Assembly (NCBI RefSeq): GCF_020782245.1
Contig: NZ_JAJGNP010000004.1
Location: 186,001-250,000 of the forward strand
Direction: 5' to 3'
DNA length: 64,000 nt
From: Sphingobium soli
Lineage (GTDB): Bacteria; Pseudomonadota; Alphaproteobacteria; Sphingomonadales; Sphingomonadaceae
A program made the position numbers and the translations under genes. Under the pieces are notes generated by a model. It saw nothing but the letters and a program-made list of their open reading frames with translations. It was not told the DNA's origin and made no database searches. How positions within the stretch are numbered: the stretch's first letter is position 1; each line of letters begins with the position of its first letter. This document shows, one piece after another, positions 28,124 to 36,486 of this stretch.

Positions 28124-28825
28124 ATGATGCGACAGCCTGCGCCGCGCGCGATCATGGCCGCCTTGTTGCTGGGCAGCGTCGCGGCCTGCGCCACCGTCGA
28201 GGATGCGCCGCGCGGGGATCAGGCTTATGCGGTCATTCCTCCGCCGCCTGCCGTCGGCATGGACTATCGCCTCTCCCCCGACGATGTGCTGCGCATCCGG
28301 GTCTATCATGAACCCGACCTGTCGCTGGAAGACGCACAGGTCGATGCGCAGGGCATGGTGCGGATGCCCCTGATTGGCGCGGTTCCGGTCGCGGGCCTGT
28401 CCGCCAGCGAAGCCGCCGACGTCATCGCCGGGCGTCTGGGCGAACGCTATCTCGTCTCGCCGCAGGTCAGCCTGTTCGTCAAGAAGGCGGTGGGCCGTCG
28501 CATCACGCTGGACGGCGAAATTCGCGAACCCGGCCTCTATCCGATCGATGGCCGCCTGACCCTGTCGCAGACAATTGCCCTTGGCAAAGGTCCGACACGC
28601 CTGGCCGACACGCGCCAGGTCGTGGTGATCCGCCGGCTCGATGGTCAGCGGCAGGCGGCGATGTTCGACCTGGGCGCTATCCGAAAGGGCGAAGCGGCCG
28701 ACCCTGAAATCCTGCCGGGCGATCAGGTGATCGTCGGCCTGTCGCGCGCCAAGGCGATCCTTGGCGGCGCGCTCATTGCCGCGCCTGCGCTTGCCGCCGG
28801 CTTCATCGCGCTGGACGGAGACTGA
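28124..28825 (+). CDS. Polysaccharide export outer-membrane lipoprotein, Wza/GumB-like
   Basis: The 233-residue protein has a signal peptide ending in a lipobox (GSVAAC), so it should be an outer-membrane lipoprotein. A Poly_export domain follows (YRLSPDDVLRIRVYHEPDLS, then DAQGMVRMPLIGAVPVAGLS). A SLBB-type segment comes next (RRITLDGEIREPGLYPIDGRL). A C-terminal hydrophobic stretch is present. It would form the outer-membrane channel for a capsular or exopolysaccharide. Its stop is two bases before the Wzc-like gene, so the two are co-transcribed. Confidence 0.88.
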   Translation: MMRQPAPRAIMAALLLGSVAACATVEDAPRGDQAYAVIPPPPAVGMDYRLSPDDVLRIRVYHEPDLSLEDAQVDAQGMVRMPLIGAVPVAGLSASEAADVIAGRLGERYLVSPQVSLFVKKAVGRRITLDGEIREPGLYPIDGRLTLSQTIALGKGPTRLADTRQVVVIRRLDGQRQAAMFDLGAIRKGEAADPEILPGDQVIVGLSRAKAILGGALIAAPALAAGFIALDGD

Positions 28826-28827
28826 CC

Positions 28828-30951
28828 ATGGCCGCCACCACGCCCCCTCTGCACGATCGCCCGGAACGCCTTGGCCTTGGCGCGCGGTTGACGCGCGGTC
28901 TGCGGGACTATGGGCTGCTGCTGCGCCGCCACCGGGTGATCCTGTTCGTCACCATGGCGCTCTGCCTGCTCGTGGCGCTGCTCTATATTCTCTTGTCCAC
29001 CCCCGATTATCGCGCCACCGCCTCGGTCGAGGTGCAGGATGTGCCCGCAGGCGCGGCCGGCTCCGGCGTGCCACCGCGCCCCAGCACCGACGGCATCGAA
29101 ACGGTGATGCAGACGCAGCTGGAAGTGCTGCGCAGCCGCGCTCTGGCGCAGGATGTCGCGCGCAGCCTTTCGCTGGTGGGCACCCCCACCTTCTTCCAGG
29201 GCATGGGCGTCAGCCGCCCGAAAGCCGGAGCCGGCGGCCAGAGCCAGCGCCAGGCCGAGCAGGAGCGCGTCATTGCCCTGCTGCGCGATCATCTGGAGGT
29301 CGAGCTACCGGGCAAGTCGCGGGTCATCCGCATCCATTTCGTCAGCGCCGATCCGGCGCTCTCGGCGAGAATCGCCAACGGCTATGCCGACAGCCTGATC
29401 CGCTCGGACCTGAAACGCGGCTTCCAGTCCGGTGTTCAGGCGCGGCGCTTCCTGCTGGGTGAGCTGGACGGCGCGCGGCGCGATCTGGAACGGGCGGAGC
29501 GCGAACTGGCGGTCTATGCCGCGCGCAACGGCGCACCGATCCCGCCTGGCGCGGACATGGACAGCGCATCCTCTGCAAATAGCCCCGCCGGACCATCGGG
29601 ATCGGAAATCAACAGCCGGCTGGCGCAGTTGAACAGCCTGCGCGCCCAGGCGCTGGCCGATCGGATCGCGGCGCAGAAACGCTGGGAAAGCGCCCGCGCC
29701 GCCTCCACCGAAACCCTCCCCGAAGTGCTCGGCAACGGCGCGATGCAGGACTTGATGGCGCAGCGAGCGCAGGCGCGGGCCGAACTGGTCGAGGAACGGC
29801 AATTCCGCAAGGACGCCCATCCGCAAATGCGCGAAGCGCGCGCCCGGCTCGCCGCACTCGACGATCAGGCGCAGCAGATGGCTAATCGCATCCGCGCCTC
29901 GCTGCGACAGGACTATGACATCGCCCGGCGCGGCGAAAAGCAGATTGCCGACGAGATCGCCGATGTCGAACAGGATGCGCAGGCCGCGCGTGGCCGCAGC
30001 GTCCAGATGGGCATGTACGAACGCTCGGTCGAAACCTATCGCATGCTGCACGACAGCCTGCTCCAGCGTTATCGCGACATGGCCTCGCAAGCCGGCTTTC
30101 AGGCGGGCCGCATCCAGCCACTTGACCGCGCGTCCCCGCCCGACAGCCCCTTTTCACCCAAAGTCGGGGAAACAATGCTGTTCGCCGCGCTCGGCGGGTT
30201 GGCGCTCGGCCTGCTGCTGGTGGGCGCGCGTCACGCCTTTGACGATGCGGTGACATCGGCCGAAACGCTGGCGGAGCGGGTCGATCTGCCGCTGCTGGGC
30301 GCCGTGCCGGTCACGGGCGACAATCCCCAGCCGTCCGAAGTCTTCGCTCCCATCGCCCGCTCGCTGCTGCTCGCCTCCACCGGGGGCCTGCCGCGCTCCA
30401 TCCTCGTCACCAGCGCGCAGGAAGGGGAAGGCAAGTCGCTGACCCTCAACGCCCTCGCCCGCGCGCTCGCCGCCCTCGACAAGACGGTGCTGGTAGTCGA
30501 CGGCGACATGCGCCGTCCGGTCCAGCACGCCCTCTTCCGCGTCGCGCCCGGCAAGGGGATCAGCGAAGTGCTGACAGGTCAGGCGAACGCTGCCGACGCC
30601 GTCATCGCGACGGGCGTACCCGGCGTTTCGCTGCTGCCCTGCGGCGCGGTGCCACCCAACCCCACCGAATTGCTGGCCACCCCCGCGCTCGACGATCTGC
30701 TGGCATCGGTGCACGATCATTATGATACGATCCTGATCGACGCGCCGCCGATCCTGGGCCTCGGCGACACGCCGCTGCTCGCCACGCGCACGCAGGCGAC
30801 CTTGATGGTCGTCGAATGGGGCCGCAACCATCATGGCGGGCTGCGCACGGCGGTCGATCGGCTCCGCCGCGCCGGCGGCGTCATCATCGGCGCGATCCTG
30901 ACCAAGCAGCAGGGCCGCGCCTTCGACTATGATTATCATCGCGGCGACTAG
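28828..30951 (+). CDS. Polysaccharide co-polymerase and tyrosine autokinase, Wzc-like
   Basis: The 707-residue protein has an N-terminal membrane segment (about 34-55), a Wzz-type periplasmic region with long coiled coils (about 200-420) and a second membrane segment (about 450-470). A cytosolic BY-kinase domain follows, with Walker A (SAQEGEGKSLT near 532), Walker A' (VLVVDGDMRRP) and Walker B (ILIDAPPILG). The C-terminal tail has only two tyrosines (FDYDYHRGD) instead of the tyrosine-rich cluster of E. coli Wzc. It should set chain length and drive export with the Wza-like partner upstream. Confidence 0.9.
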   Translation: MAATTPPLHDRPERLGLGARLTRGLRDYGLLLRRHRVILFVTMALCLLVALLYILLSTPDYRATASVEVQDVPAGAAGSGVPPRPSTDGIETVMQTQLEVLRSRALAQDVARSLSLVGTPTFFQGMGVSRPKAGAGGQSQRQAEQERVIALLRDHLEVELPGKSRVIRIHFVSADPALSARIANGYADSLIRSDLKRGFQSGVQARRFLLGELDGARRDLERAERELAVYAARNGAPIPPGADMDSASSANSPAGPSGSEINSRLAQLNSLRAQALADRIAAQKRWESARAASTETLPEVLGNGAMQDLMAQRAQARAELVEERQFRKDAHPQMREARARLAALDDQAQQMANRIRASLRQDYDIARRGEKQIADEIADVEQDAQAARGRSVQMGMYERSVETYRMLHDSLLQRYRDMASQAGFQAGRIQPLDRASPPDSPFSPKVGETMLFAALGGLALGLLLVGARHAFDDAVTSAETLAERVDLPLLGAVPVTGDNPQPSEVFAPIARSLLLASTGGLPRSILVTSAQEGEGKSLTLNALARALAALDKTVLVVDGDMRRPVQHALFRVAPGKGISEVLTGQANAADAVIATGVPGVSLLPCGAVPPNPTELLATPALDDLLASVHDHYDTILIDAPPILGLGDTPLLATRTQATLMVVEWGRNHHGGLRTAVDRLRRAGGVIIGAILTKQQGRAFDYDYHRGD

Positions 30952-31075
30952 GTCCGCGTCCCTTCGTCCCCCGACTCATAATGGCTTGCCTCGCGCGCGC
31001 ACCGGGCCTAGGGGGTGCCGCATTATCGCCGCCGACCGCCGCGCGGCCCAGGTTGATCCCAAGGAGCAGCACGCC

Positions 31076-31309
31076 ATGAAAGCCCGCATCTTCGTCACCC
31101 TCAAGGGCGGTGTCCTCGATCCGCAGGGCAAGGCGATCCATCACGCGCTCGAAGGCCTAGGCTTTGGCGGAGTCAATGATGTGCGCGCCGGCAAGCTGAT
31201 TGAACTCGATCTGGCCGATGGCACCAGCGACGACGATATCGATGCCATGTGCCGCAAGCTGCTGGCCAACACGGTGATCGAAAATTATCGCATCGAAAAG
31301 GTGGCCTGA
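31076..31309 (+). CDS. purS: Phosphoribosylformylglycinamidine synthase subunit PurS
   Basis: PurS is the small bridging subunit of the three-part FGAM synthase (PurL-PurQ-PurS). The 77-residue protein starts at 31076 after a clear AAGGAG. It shows the family pattern ARIFVTLKGGVLDPQGKAI and the C-terminal NTVIENYRIE. A longer in-frame extension upstream to 30929 is not conserved in type. It precedes purQ by three bases. The purL gene is not in the window. Confidence 0.95.
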   Translation: MKARIFVTLKGGVLDPQGKAIHHALEGLGFGGVNDVRAGKLIELDLADGTSDDDIDAMCRKLLANTVIENYRIEKVA

Positions 31310-31312
31310 GCC

Positions 31313-31987
31313 ATGAAAAGCGCCGTCATCGTCTTTCCCGGCAGCAATTGCGACCGCGACCTGGCGGTGGCGTTCGAAGCGGCCACCGGGGTCAAGCCCG
31401 CCATGATCTGGCACCGGGACACGGATCTGCCAGCCGACATCGACCTCATCGGCGTGCCCGGCGGCTTTTCCTATGGCGATTATCTGCGGTCCGGCGCCAT
31501 GGCCGCGCGTTCGCCCGTCATGCAGGCGGTGGCGCAGGCGGCATCGCGCGGGGCCTTCGTGCTGGGCGTCTGCAACGGCTTTCAGGTGCTGACCGAAAGC
31601 GGCCTGCTGCCCGGCGCGCTGCTGCGCAATGCAGGCGGTCATTTCGTCTGCCGCGACGTGCCGCTGACCGTCGAAAATGCACAAAGCGCCTTCACCAGCC
31701 GCTATGCCGCCGGTGAAACCATCCGCTATCCCGTCGCCCATCATGACGGCAATTATTTCGCCGATGACGCCACGCTCGACCGGCTGGAGGGCGAAGGCCG
31801 CATCGCGCTGCGCTATGCCGAAAATATCAACGGGTCGGCCCGCAACATCGCTGGCATCCTCAACGATACGGGCAATGTGCTCGGCATGATGCCCCACCCC
31901 GAACGCGTCATCGAACCCGCCCATGGCTCGACCGATGGCAAGCGCCTGTTCGACGGCCTGGTCGAAGGATTGCTGGCCCGCGCCTGA
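31313..31987 (+). CDS. purQ: Phosphoribosylformylglycinamidine synthase subunit PurQ
   Basis: PurQ is the glutaminase subunit that supplies ammonia for FGAM formation in purine synthesis. The 224-residue class I amidotransferase has the nucleophile cysteine in [12 protein letters not shown] (near residue 86) and the histidine of the triad in [21 protein letters not shown] and [12 protein letters not shown] are PurQ-specific. It is co-transcribed with purS. Confidence 0.96.
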   Translation: MKSAVIVFPGSNCDRDLAVAFEAATGVKPAMIWHRDTDLPADIDLIGVPGGFSYGDYLRSGAMAARSPVMQAVAQAASRGAFVLGVCNGFQVLTESGLLPGALLRNAGGHFVCRDVPLTVENAQSAFTSRYAAGETIRYPVAHHDGNYFADDATLDRLEGEGRIALRYAENINGSARNIAGILNDTGNVLGMMPHPERVIEPAHGSTDGKRLFDGLVEGLLARA

Positions 31988-32025
31988 GGTGCATTCTGCG
32001 ACCGGGCATCAACCCGGCCGCCACA

Positions 32026-33138
32026 TCACGCTCCGCTGATCACGGCCGCGATCCGCTCGGCCGCCCCGCCGTCGCCGAACGGGTTATGTGCCCGCGCCAT
32101 CGCCTGATAGGCCGCGTCATCGTCCAGCAGCGCCAGCACCTCGTGCACGATCCGCTCGCGATCGGCGCCCACCAGCCGCGCCGTCCCCGCGTCGACGCCC
32201 TCGGGCCGCTCGGTCGTTTCGCGCATGACCAGCACCGGCTTGCCCAGTGACGGCGCTTCCTCCTGCACCCCGCCGCTGTCGGTCAGCACCAGATGGCTTA
32301 TGTCCAGCAACCGCACGAAATGCGGATAATCCAGCGGCTCGATCATCGCCACATTGGGCAGGCCGCCCAGCACGGAATCCATGATCGGGCGGACATTGGG
32401 ATTGGGATGAACCGGAAAGATCACCGCCACATCCGGCCGCGCGGCGATGTCGGCGATCGCGCGCGCGATCGATTCCATGCCGCCGCCGAAATTCTCGCGC
32501 CGGTGCGTCGTCACCGCCACGATCCGCCTGCCCGCAAAGCGCGCCGCCAGATCGTCCAGCCCCCGCGCCATGGCGGGCGTATCACGTACCCGGTCGCGCG
32601 TCGCCAGCAGCGCGTCGATCACCGTATTGCCGGTGACGTGGATGGAGGCAGGATCGCGGCTTTCCTTCATCAACGCATCGGCCGCTGCCTGCGTCGGGGC
32701 GAAATTCATGTCAGCGATGCAGGCGACCACCCGCCGGTTCACCTCTTCGGGCCAGGGATGGTGAATGTCGCCGCTGCGCAGCCCCGCTTCGACATGCGCG
32801 ACCGGAATCTTGCGATAATAGGCCGCCAGGCTCGCCACCATCGTCGTCAGCGTGTCGCCATGCACCACCACGCGATCGGGCTTTTCCGCATCAAAGGCCT
32901 TGCCCAGTTCGACGATCAGCTTCGCCGTCAGCCCGTCCAGCGTCTGGTTTGGCACCATCACGTCCAGGTCAATGTCCGGCACGATGCCGGCAATTTCCAG
33001 CACCTGATCCAGCAGCCCGCGATGCTGCGCGGTCACGATCACCCGCGTATCAATGCCCTTGCGCCTTTGCAGCGCATGGACGACGGGGAACATCTTGATC
33101 GCTTCGGGCCGCGTCCCGAACACAATGGCCACCTTCAC
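32026..33138 (-). CDS. wecB: UDP-N-acetylglucosamine 2-epimerase, non-hydrolysing
   Basis: WecB interconverts UDP-GlcNAc and UDP-ManNAc, giving the substrate of WecC. The protein is 370 residues from GTG 33138, which has AGGGAG upstream. ATGs at 33153 and 33156 would add five or six residues. Motifs include VFGTRPEAIKMFPV, VHGDTLTTM, HVEAGLRSGD, VTTHRRENFGG and LTDSGGVQEEAPSLGKPVL. It converges on purQ and is divergent from ugd. A longer antisense frame through ugd is an artefact. Confidence 0.94.
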   Translation of the reverse strand: MKVAIVFGTRPEAIKMFPVVHALQRRKGIDTRVIVTAQHRGLLDQVLEIAGIVPDIDLDVMVPNQTLDGLTAKLIVELGKAFDAEKPDRVVVHGDTLTTMVASLAAYYRKIPVAHVEAGLRSGDIHHPWPEEVNRRVVACIADMNFAPTQAAADALMKESRDPASIHVTGNTVIDALLATRDRVRDTPAMARGLDDLAARFAGRRIVAVTTHRRENFGGGMESIARAIADIAARPDVAVIFPVHPNPNVRPIMDSVLGGLPNVAMIEPLDYPHFVRLLDISHLVLTDSGGVQEEAPSLGKPVLVMRETTERPEGVDAGTARLVGADRERIVHEVLALLDDDAAYQAMARAHNPFGDGGAAERIAAVISGA

Positions 33139-33306
33139 ATCTCGCTCCCTCATCATTCCCTGCACCGCCTGTCGCAGAAATTGGTATACAGCCGCTGAAC
33201 ATCTTGTGTATTTCCGCGCTGCAATGCAGCAAGCGGCACGGGCGACAATCTGTGGAATAGTCGCGCTGCTTGGTCTTATTCTCAAGGGTGGAGCGGGGAA
33301 GATCGC

Positions 33307-34626
33307 ATGAAAATCACGATGATCGGCACGGGTTATGTAGGCCTTGTGTCGGGGGCCTGTTTTGCGGATTTCGGGCATGACGTTGTGTGCGTCGACAAGG
33401 ATGCGGGCAAGATTGCGGCGATCGAATCCGGCCGCATGCCGATCTTCGAGCCGGGGCTGGACCAGCTGGTGGGCAGCAACGCGGCGGCCGGTCGCCTGAC
33501 CTTCACCACCGACCTTGCCGCCGGGGTCAAGGGCGCGGACGCGATCTTCATCGCGGTCGGCACGCCTTCGCGCCGGGGCGACGGGCATGCGGACCTGTCC
33601 TATGTCTATGCTGCGGCGCGGGAAATCGTCGGCGCGCTCGATGGTCCGGCGGTCATCGTCACCAAGTCGACCGTGCCCGTGGGCACCGGTGACGAGGTCG
33701 AGCGGATCGCGCGCGAACTGCGCCCTGATCTCGACATTCAGTGCGTCTCCAACCCCGAATTCCTGCGCGAAGGCGCGGCGATCGGCGACTTCAAGCGGCC
33801 CGACCGCGTCGTCGTGGGCACCACCGGCTCTGAGCGCGCGATCGCGGTGATGAGCCAGGTCTACCGACCGCTCAACCTCAACCAGGCGCCGCTGATGTTC
33901 ACCGGCCGCCGCACCGCCGAACTCATCAAATATGCCGCCAACGCCTTCCTCGCGACCAAGATCACCTTCATCAACGAGATGGCGGACCTGTGCGAGGCGG
34001 TGGGCGCGGAAGTGCAGGACGTGTCGCGCGGCATCGGCCTCGACAATCGCATCGGCGGCAAGTTCCTGCACGCTGGCCCCGGCTATGGCGGCTCCTGCTT
34101 CCCCAAGGATACGCTCGCGCTGGTCAAGACGGGCCAGGATCATGACGCGCCGATCCGCATCGTGGAAACGGTGGTGCAGGTCAACGACCTGCGCAAGCGC
34201 GCCATGGGCCGCAAGATCGTCAAGGCCTTGGGCGGCGACGCGCGCGGCAAGAAAGTCGCGCTTTTGGGCCTCACCTTCAAACCCAACACCGACGACATGC
34301 GCGACGCCCCCAGCCTCGCCATCGTCCAGGCGTTGGAGGATGCCGGCGCGACCATCGTCGCCTATGATCCCGAAGGCATGGAGGTCGCCGCGCCGATGAT
34401 GCCATCCGTCACGATGGCGAGCGACGCCTATGAGGCCGCCGACGGCGCCGACGCGCTGGTACTGGTCACCGAATGGGACATTTTCCGCGCGCTGGACCTG
34501 AAACGCATCGCCGCCGCCATGGCCGGCAAGGCGCTCATCGACTTGCGCAACATCTACCCCCTCGCCGAAGCCCAGGACGCCGGCTTCACCCTCACCCGCG
34601 TCGGCGCAAGCGGGGCGACGGCCTGA
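33307..34626 (+). CDS. ugd: UDP-glucose 6-dehydrogenase
   Basis: The enzyme oxidises UDP-glucose to UDP-glucuronate with two NAD, making an acidic precursor for exopolysaccharide or glycolipid. The 439-residue protein has the N-terminal Rossmann motif (MIGTGYVGLVSGACF), TKSTVPVGTGDEV, NPEFLREGAAI and the catalytic cysteine in GYGGSCFPKDTLAL. The C-terminal domain has LGLTFKPNTDDMRDAPS. Its stop overlaps a 40-codon reading frame (TGATG). In sphingomonads glucuronate is also used in glycosphingolipids, so the product may serve more than one pathway. Confidence 0.94.
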   Translation: MKITMIGTGYVGLVSGACFADFGHDVVCVDKDAGKIAAIESGRMPIFEPGLDQLVGSNAAAGRLTFTTDLAAGVKGADAIFIAVGTPSRRGDGHADLSYVYAAAREIVGALDGPAVIVTKSTVPVGTGDEVERIARELRPDLDIQCVSNPEFLREGAAIGDFKRPDRVVVGTTGSERAIAVMSQVYRPLNLNQAPLMFTGRRTAELIKYAANAFLATKITFINEMADLCEAVGAEVQDVSRGIGLDNRIGGKFLHAGPGYGGSCFPKDTLALVKTGQDHDAPIRIVETVVQVNDLRKRAMGRKIVKALGGDARGKKVALLGLTFKPNTDDMRDAPSLAIVQALEDAGATIVAYDPEGMEVAAPMMPSVTMASDAYEAADGADALVLVTEWDIFRALDLKRIAAAMAGKALIDLRNIYPLAEAQDAGFTLTRVGASGATA

Positions 34627-34748
34627 TGCGCCTGCCGCAGGATGGGGAGGCGTCCGATCGCTCTCCCCGCCTGCATCACTGGCTGCTGGCCGCGGCGATC
34701 CTGATCATCCTCATGCTGGCCGGGCCGTTGTTCGCGGCCTTCATCTGA
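34626..34748 (+). CDS. 40-residue single-span membrane peptide coupled to ugd
   Basis: The ATG overlaps the ugd stop (TGATG), an arrangement that usually means translational coupling. The 40-residue peptide has a polar, basic N-terminus (MRLPQDGEASDRSPRLHHW). One hydrophobic helix follows (LLAAAILIILMLAGPLFAAF). I do not recognise it. It could be a small regulator or anchor for the dehydrogenase, but that is a guess from position. Confidence 0.55.
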   Translation: MRLPQDGEASDRSPRLHHWLLAAAILIILMLAGPLFAAFI

Positions 34749-34751
34749 CGA

Positions 34752-35600
34752 TCAGGCCTTGATCTTCCAGCCGCGCCGCAACAGCGTATAGCACAGCCCG
34801 CCGAACAGCAGGTTCAGCCCCAGCAGCACCGCGCTGCCCACCACCACATTGGTGTCGGCCGCCGCGACGAAGCCATAGCGGAAGCCGGAGATGATGTAGA
34901 AAAACGGATTGGCATGGCTGACGCCCTGGAAAAAGGCGGGCAGCCGGTCGATCGAATAGAAGGTGCCCGACAGCAGCGCCAGCGGCCCGATTACGAAATT
35001 GGTGATCGCAGCGCCATGGTCGAACTTCTCCGCCCAGATGGAGGTCAGCACCCCCAGAAACGCGATGAAACTGGTGCCGAGCAAGCCGAACCACAGTACC
35101 GCCCACAGATGCGCGGGCGTCACATGCACGCCCGGCCACGCTGCCATCGCCAGCCATAGGGCGCAGCCCACGAACACCGCGCGCGTCACTGAAGACGCCG
35201 CCAACGCGAACAGCAATTCGCCCACCGAAATCGGCGGCATCAGATAGTCGACCAGCGTTCCCTGCACCTTGCCGACCATCAACGAAAAGCTGGCATTGGC
35301 AAAGCAGGCGTTGATCATGCCCATGATGATGAGGCCGGGCGCGATGAAATCAGCAAAGGCCACCGCCTCGCCGCGCAGCGAAACCGTCCGTCCGCTTCCC
35401 CCCAGCGCAACGATGAAGATGATGAGGAACATCAAGGTCGTGATCGCAGGCGCCCACACCGTCTGCAACTGCACCTTCAGGAACCGGCGCACCTCCTTGC
35501 GGTACAGCGCCCAGGTCCCGGCCCAGTTCACGTTGCGGATCTGCGGCACGCCCGGCTCGGCAAAGGGCGAGTCGGCGGCAATTTTGGGCTGGTCGTTCAT
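34752..35600 (-). CDS. ABC-2 type transporter permease
   Basis: The 282-residue inner-membrane protein starts at ATG 35600. About six hydrophobic segments and the ABC-2 signature region (GPLALLSGTFYSIDRLPAFF, then HANPFFYIISGFRYG) are clear. Family members export polysaccharides, lipids or drugs together with a separate ATPase. No ATPase gene is adjacent on either side, so the partner must be elsewhere. The polysaccharide genes upstream suggest a possible glycan role, which is inference. The longer upstream open frame is antisense to gcrA and is rejected. Confidence 0.87.
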   Translation of the reverse strand: MNDQPKIAADSPFAEPGVPQIRNVNWAGTWALYRKEVRRFLKVQLQTVWAPAITTLMFLIIFIVALGGSGRTVSLRGEAVAFADFIAPGLIIMGMINACFANASFSLMVGKVQGTLVDYLMPPISVGELLFALAASSVTRAVFVGCALWLAMAAWPGVHVTPAHLWAVLWFGLLGTSFIAFLGVLTSIWAEKFDHGAAITNFVIGPLALLSGTFYSIDRLPAFFQGVSHANPFFYIISGFRYGFVAAADTNVVVGSAVLLGLNLLFGGLCYTLLRRGWKIKA

Positions 35601-35718
35601 GGTGGGATCGACTATCGGCTGGTCCGTTGTGCTGCAAGGGTTCAGGTCCAAAGGATTTGAACCTGATGCGCGGGCTTCCCATATGGGGAGTGATCCCAAA
35701 TCTGTAAGGAGTTTTTCA

Positions 35719-36417
35719 TTGTCCTGGACTGACGAGCGCATCGACCAGCTCAAGGCGATGTGGGAACGCGGCCTGACCGCCAGCCAGATTGCCGAGGAAC
35801 TGGGCGGCGTCAGCCGCAACGCGGTGATCGGCAAGGCGCATCGCCTCGGCCTGCAGTCCCGCCCGTCCCCGGTGAAGGCGAACGAGGCGCCCAAGCGTGC
35901 CGCCGCGCCTGCCCGCAAGCCCACGCCCGCCGCGCCTGAAGCCGAAACGCCCCGCGCCGCCGCGCCGGTTTCCGCCCCGCCACCGCCGCCACGCCCGGCG
36001 GCCGCACCTGCTGCGCCCGCCGCCCCGCCTGCTGCGCCGGCAGCCGATGCCGCATCGGACGCGCCCACGCCCGCGCCGCAGCCTCGCATCATCTCCGTCG
36101 GTCCTGGCGGCTTCCTGCGTCAGGGTCCGGGCGATCAGCAGGCGCCGATCCCGCCCGCGCCGCCACGCCGCCTGGTGCCTGCCAAGCCCAGCCCGGAAAT
36201 CGCCGACAAGACCAGCCTGCTCGACCTCACTGAGCGGATCTGCAAATGGCCGATGGGCCATCCGGGCGAGCCCGACTTCCACTTCTGCGGCGAAGCGGTC
36301 AATCCTGGCTTCCCCTATTGCGTCGAACATTGCGGCCGCGCCTATCAGGCCCAGTTGCCGCGCGGCACGCGCCGCCCGCCGCCGCCCATGCCCTTTGGCG
36401 GGCCCCGCGTCCGCTGA
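35719..36417 (+). CDS. gcrA: Cell cycle regulator GcrA
   Basis: GcrA binds sigma-70 and methylated GANTC promoters to control cell-cycle genes in alphaproteobacteria. The 232-residue protein starts at TTG 35719, with AAGGAG at 35707-35712 fixing the start. The N-terminal DNA-binding region is SWTDERIDQLKAMWERG then GGVSRNAVIGKAHRLGL. A long Ala/Pro-rich linker of about 110 residues follows. The C-terminal sigma-interacting domain has CKWPMGHPGEPDFHFCG and YCVEHCGRAY. The linker is long relative to the Caulobacter protein as I recall it (about 170 residues in total). Termination is at the hairpin just downstream. Confidence 0.93.
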   Translation: MSWTDERIDQLKAMWERGLTASQIAEELGGVSRNAVIGKAHRLGLQSRPSPVKANEAPKRAAAPARKPTPAAPEAETPRAAAPVSAPPPPPRPAAAPAAPAAPPAAPAADAASDAPTPAPQPRIISVGPGGFLRQGPGDQQAPIPPAPPRRLVPAKPSPEIADKTSLLDLTERICKWPMGHPGEPDFHFCGEAVNPGFPYCVEHCGRAYQAQLPRGTRRPPPPMPFGGPRVR

Positions 36418-36430
36418 TACGACTTAATGC

Positions 36431-36469
36431 AAAAAGGGGCCGGTTCCGCCATGGAACCGGCCCCTTTTT
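36431..36469. terminator. Bidirectional intrinsic terminator between gcrA and the barrel gene
   Basis: A 12-base GC-rich stem (GGGGCCGGTTCC with GGAACCGGCCCC) has a five-base loop. It is flanked by five A on the left and six T on the right. It serves both convergent genes. Confidence 0.93.
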
Positions 36470-36486
36470 TGTTGCTTGAGCTTACC

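Noticed and set aside
32002..32017. CCGGG/CCCGG hairpin between purQ and wecB
   Set aside because: A five-base stem without T-run is too weak to call a terminator.
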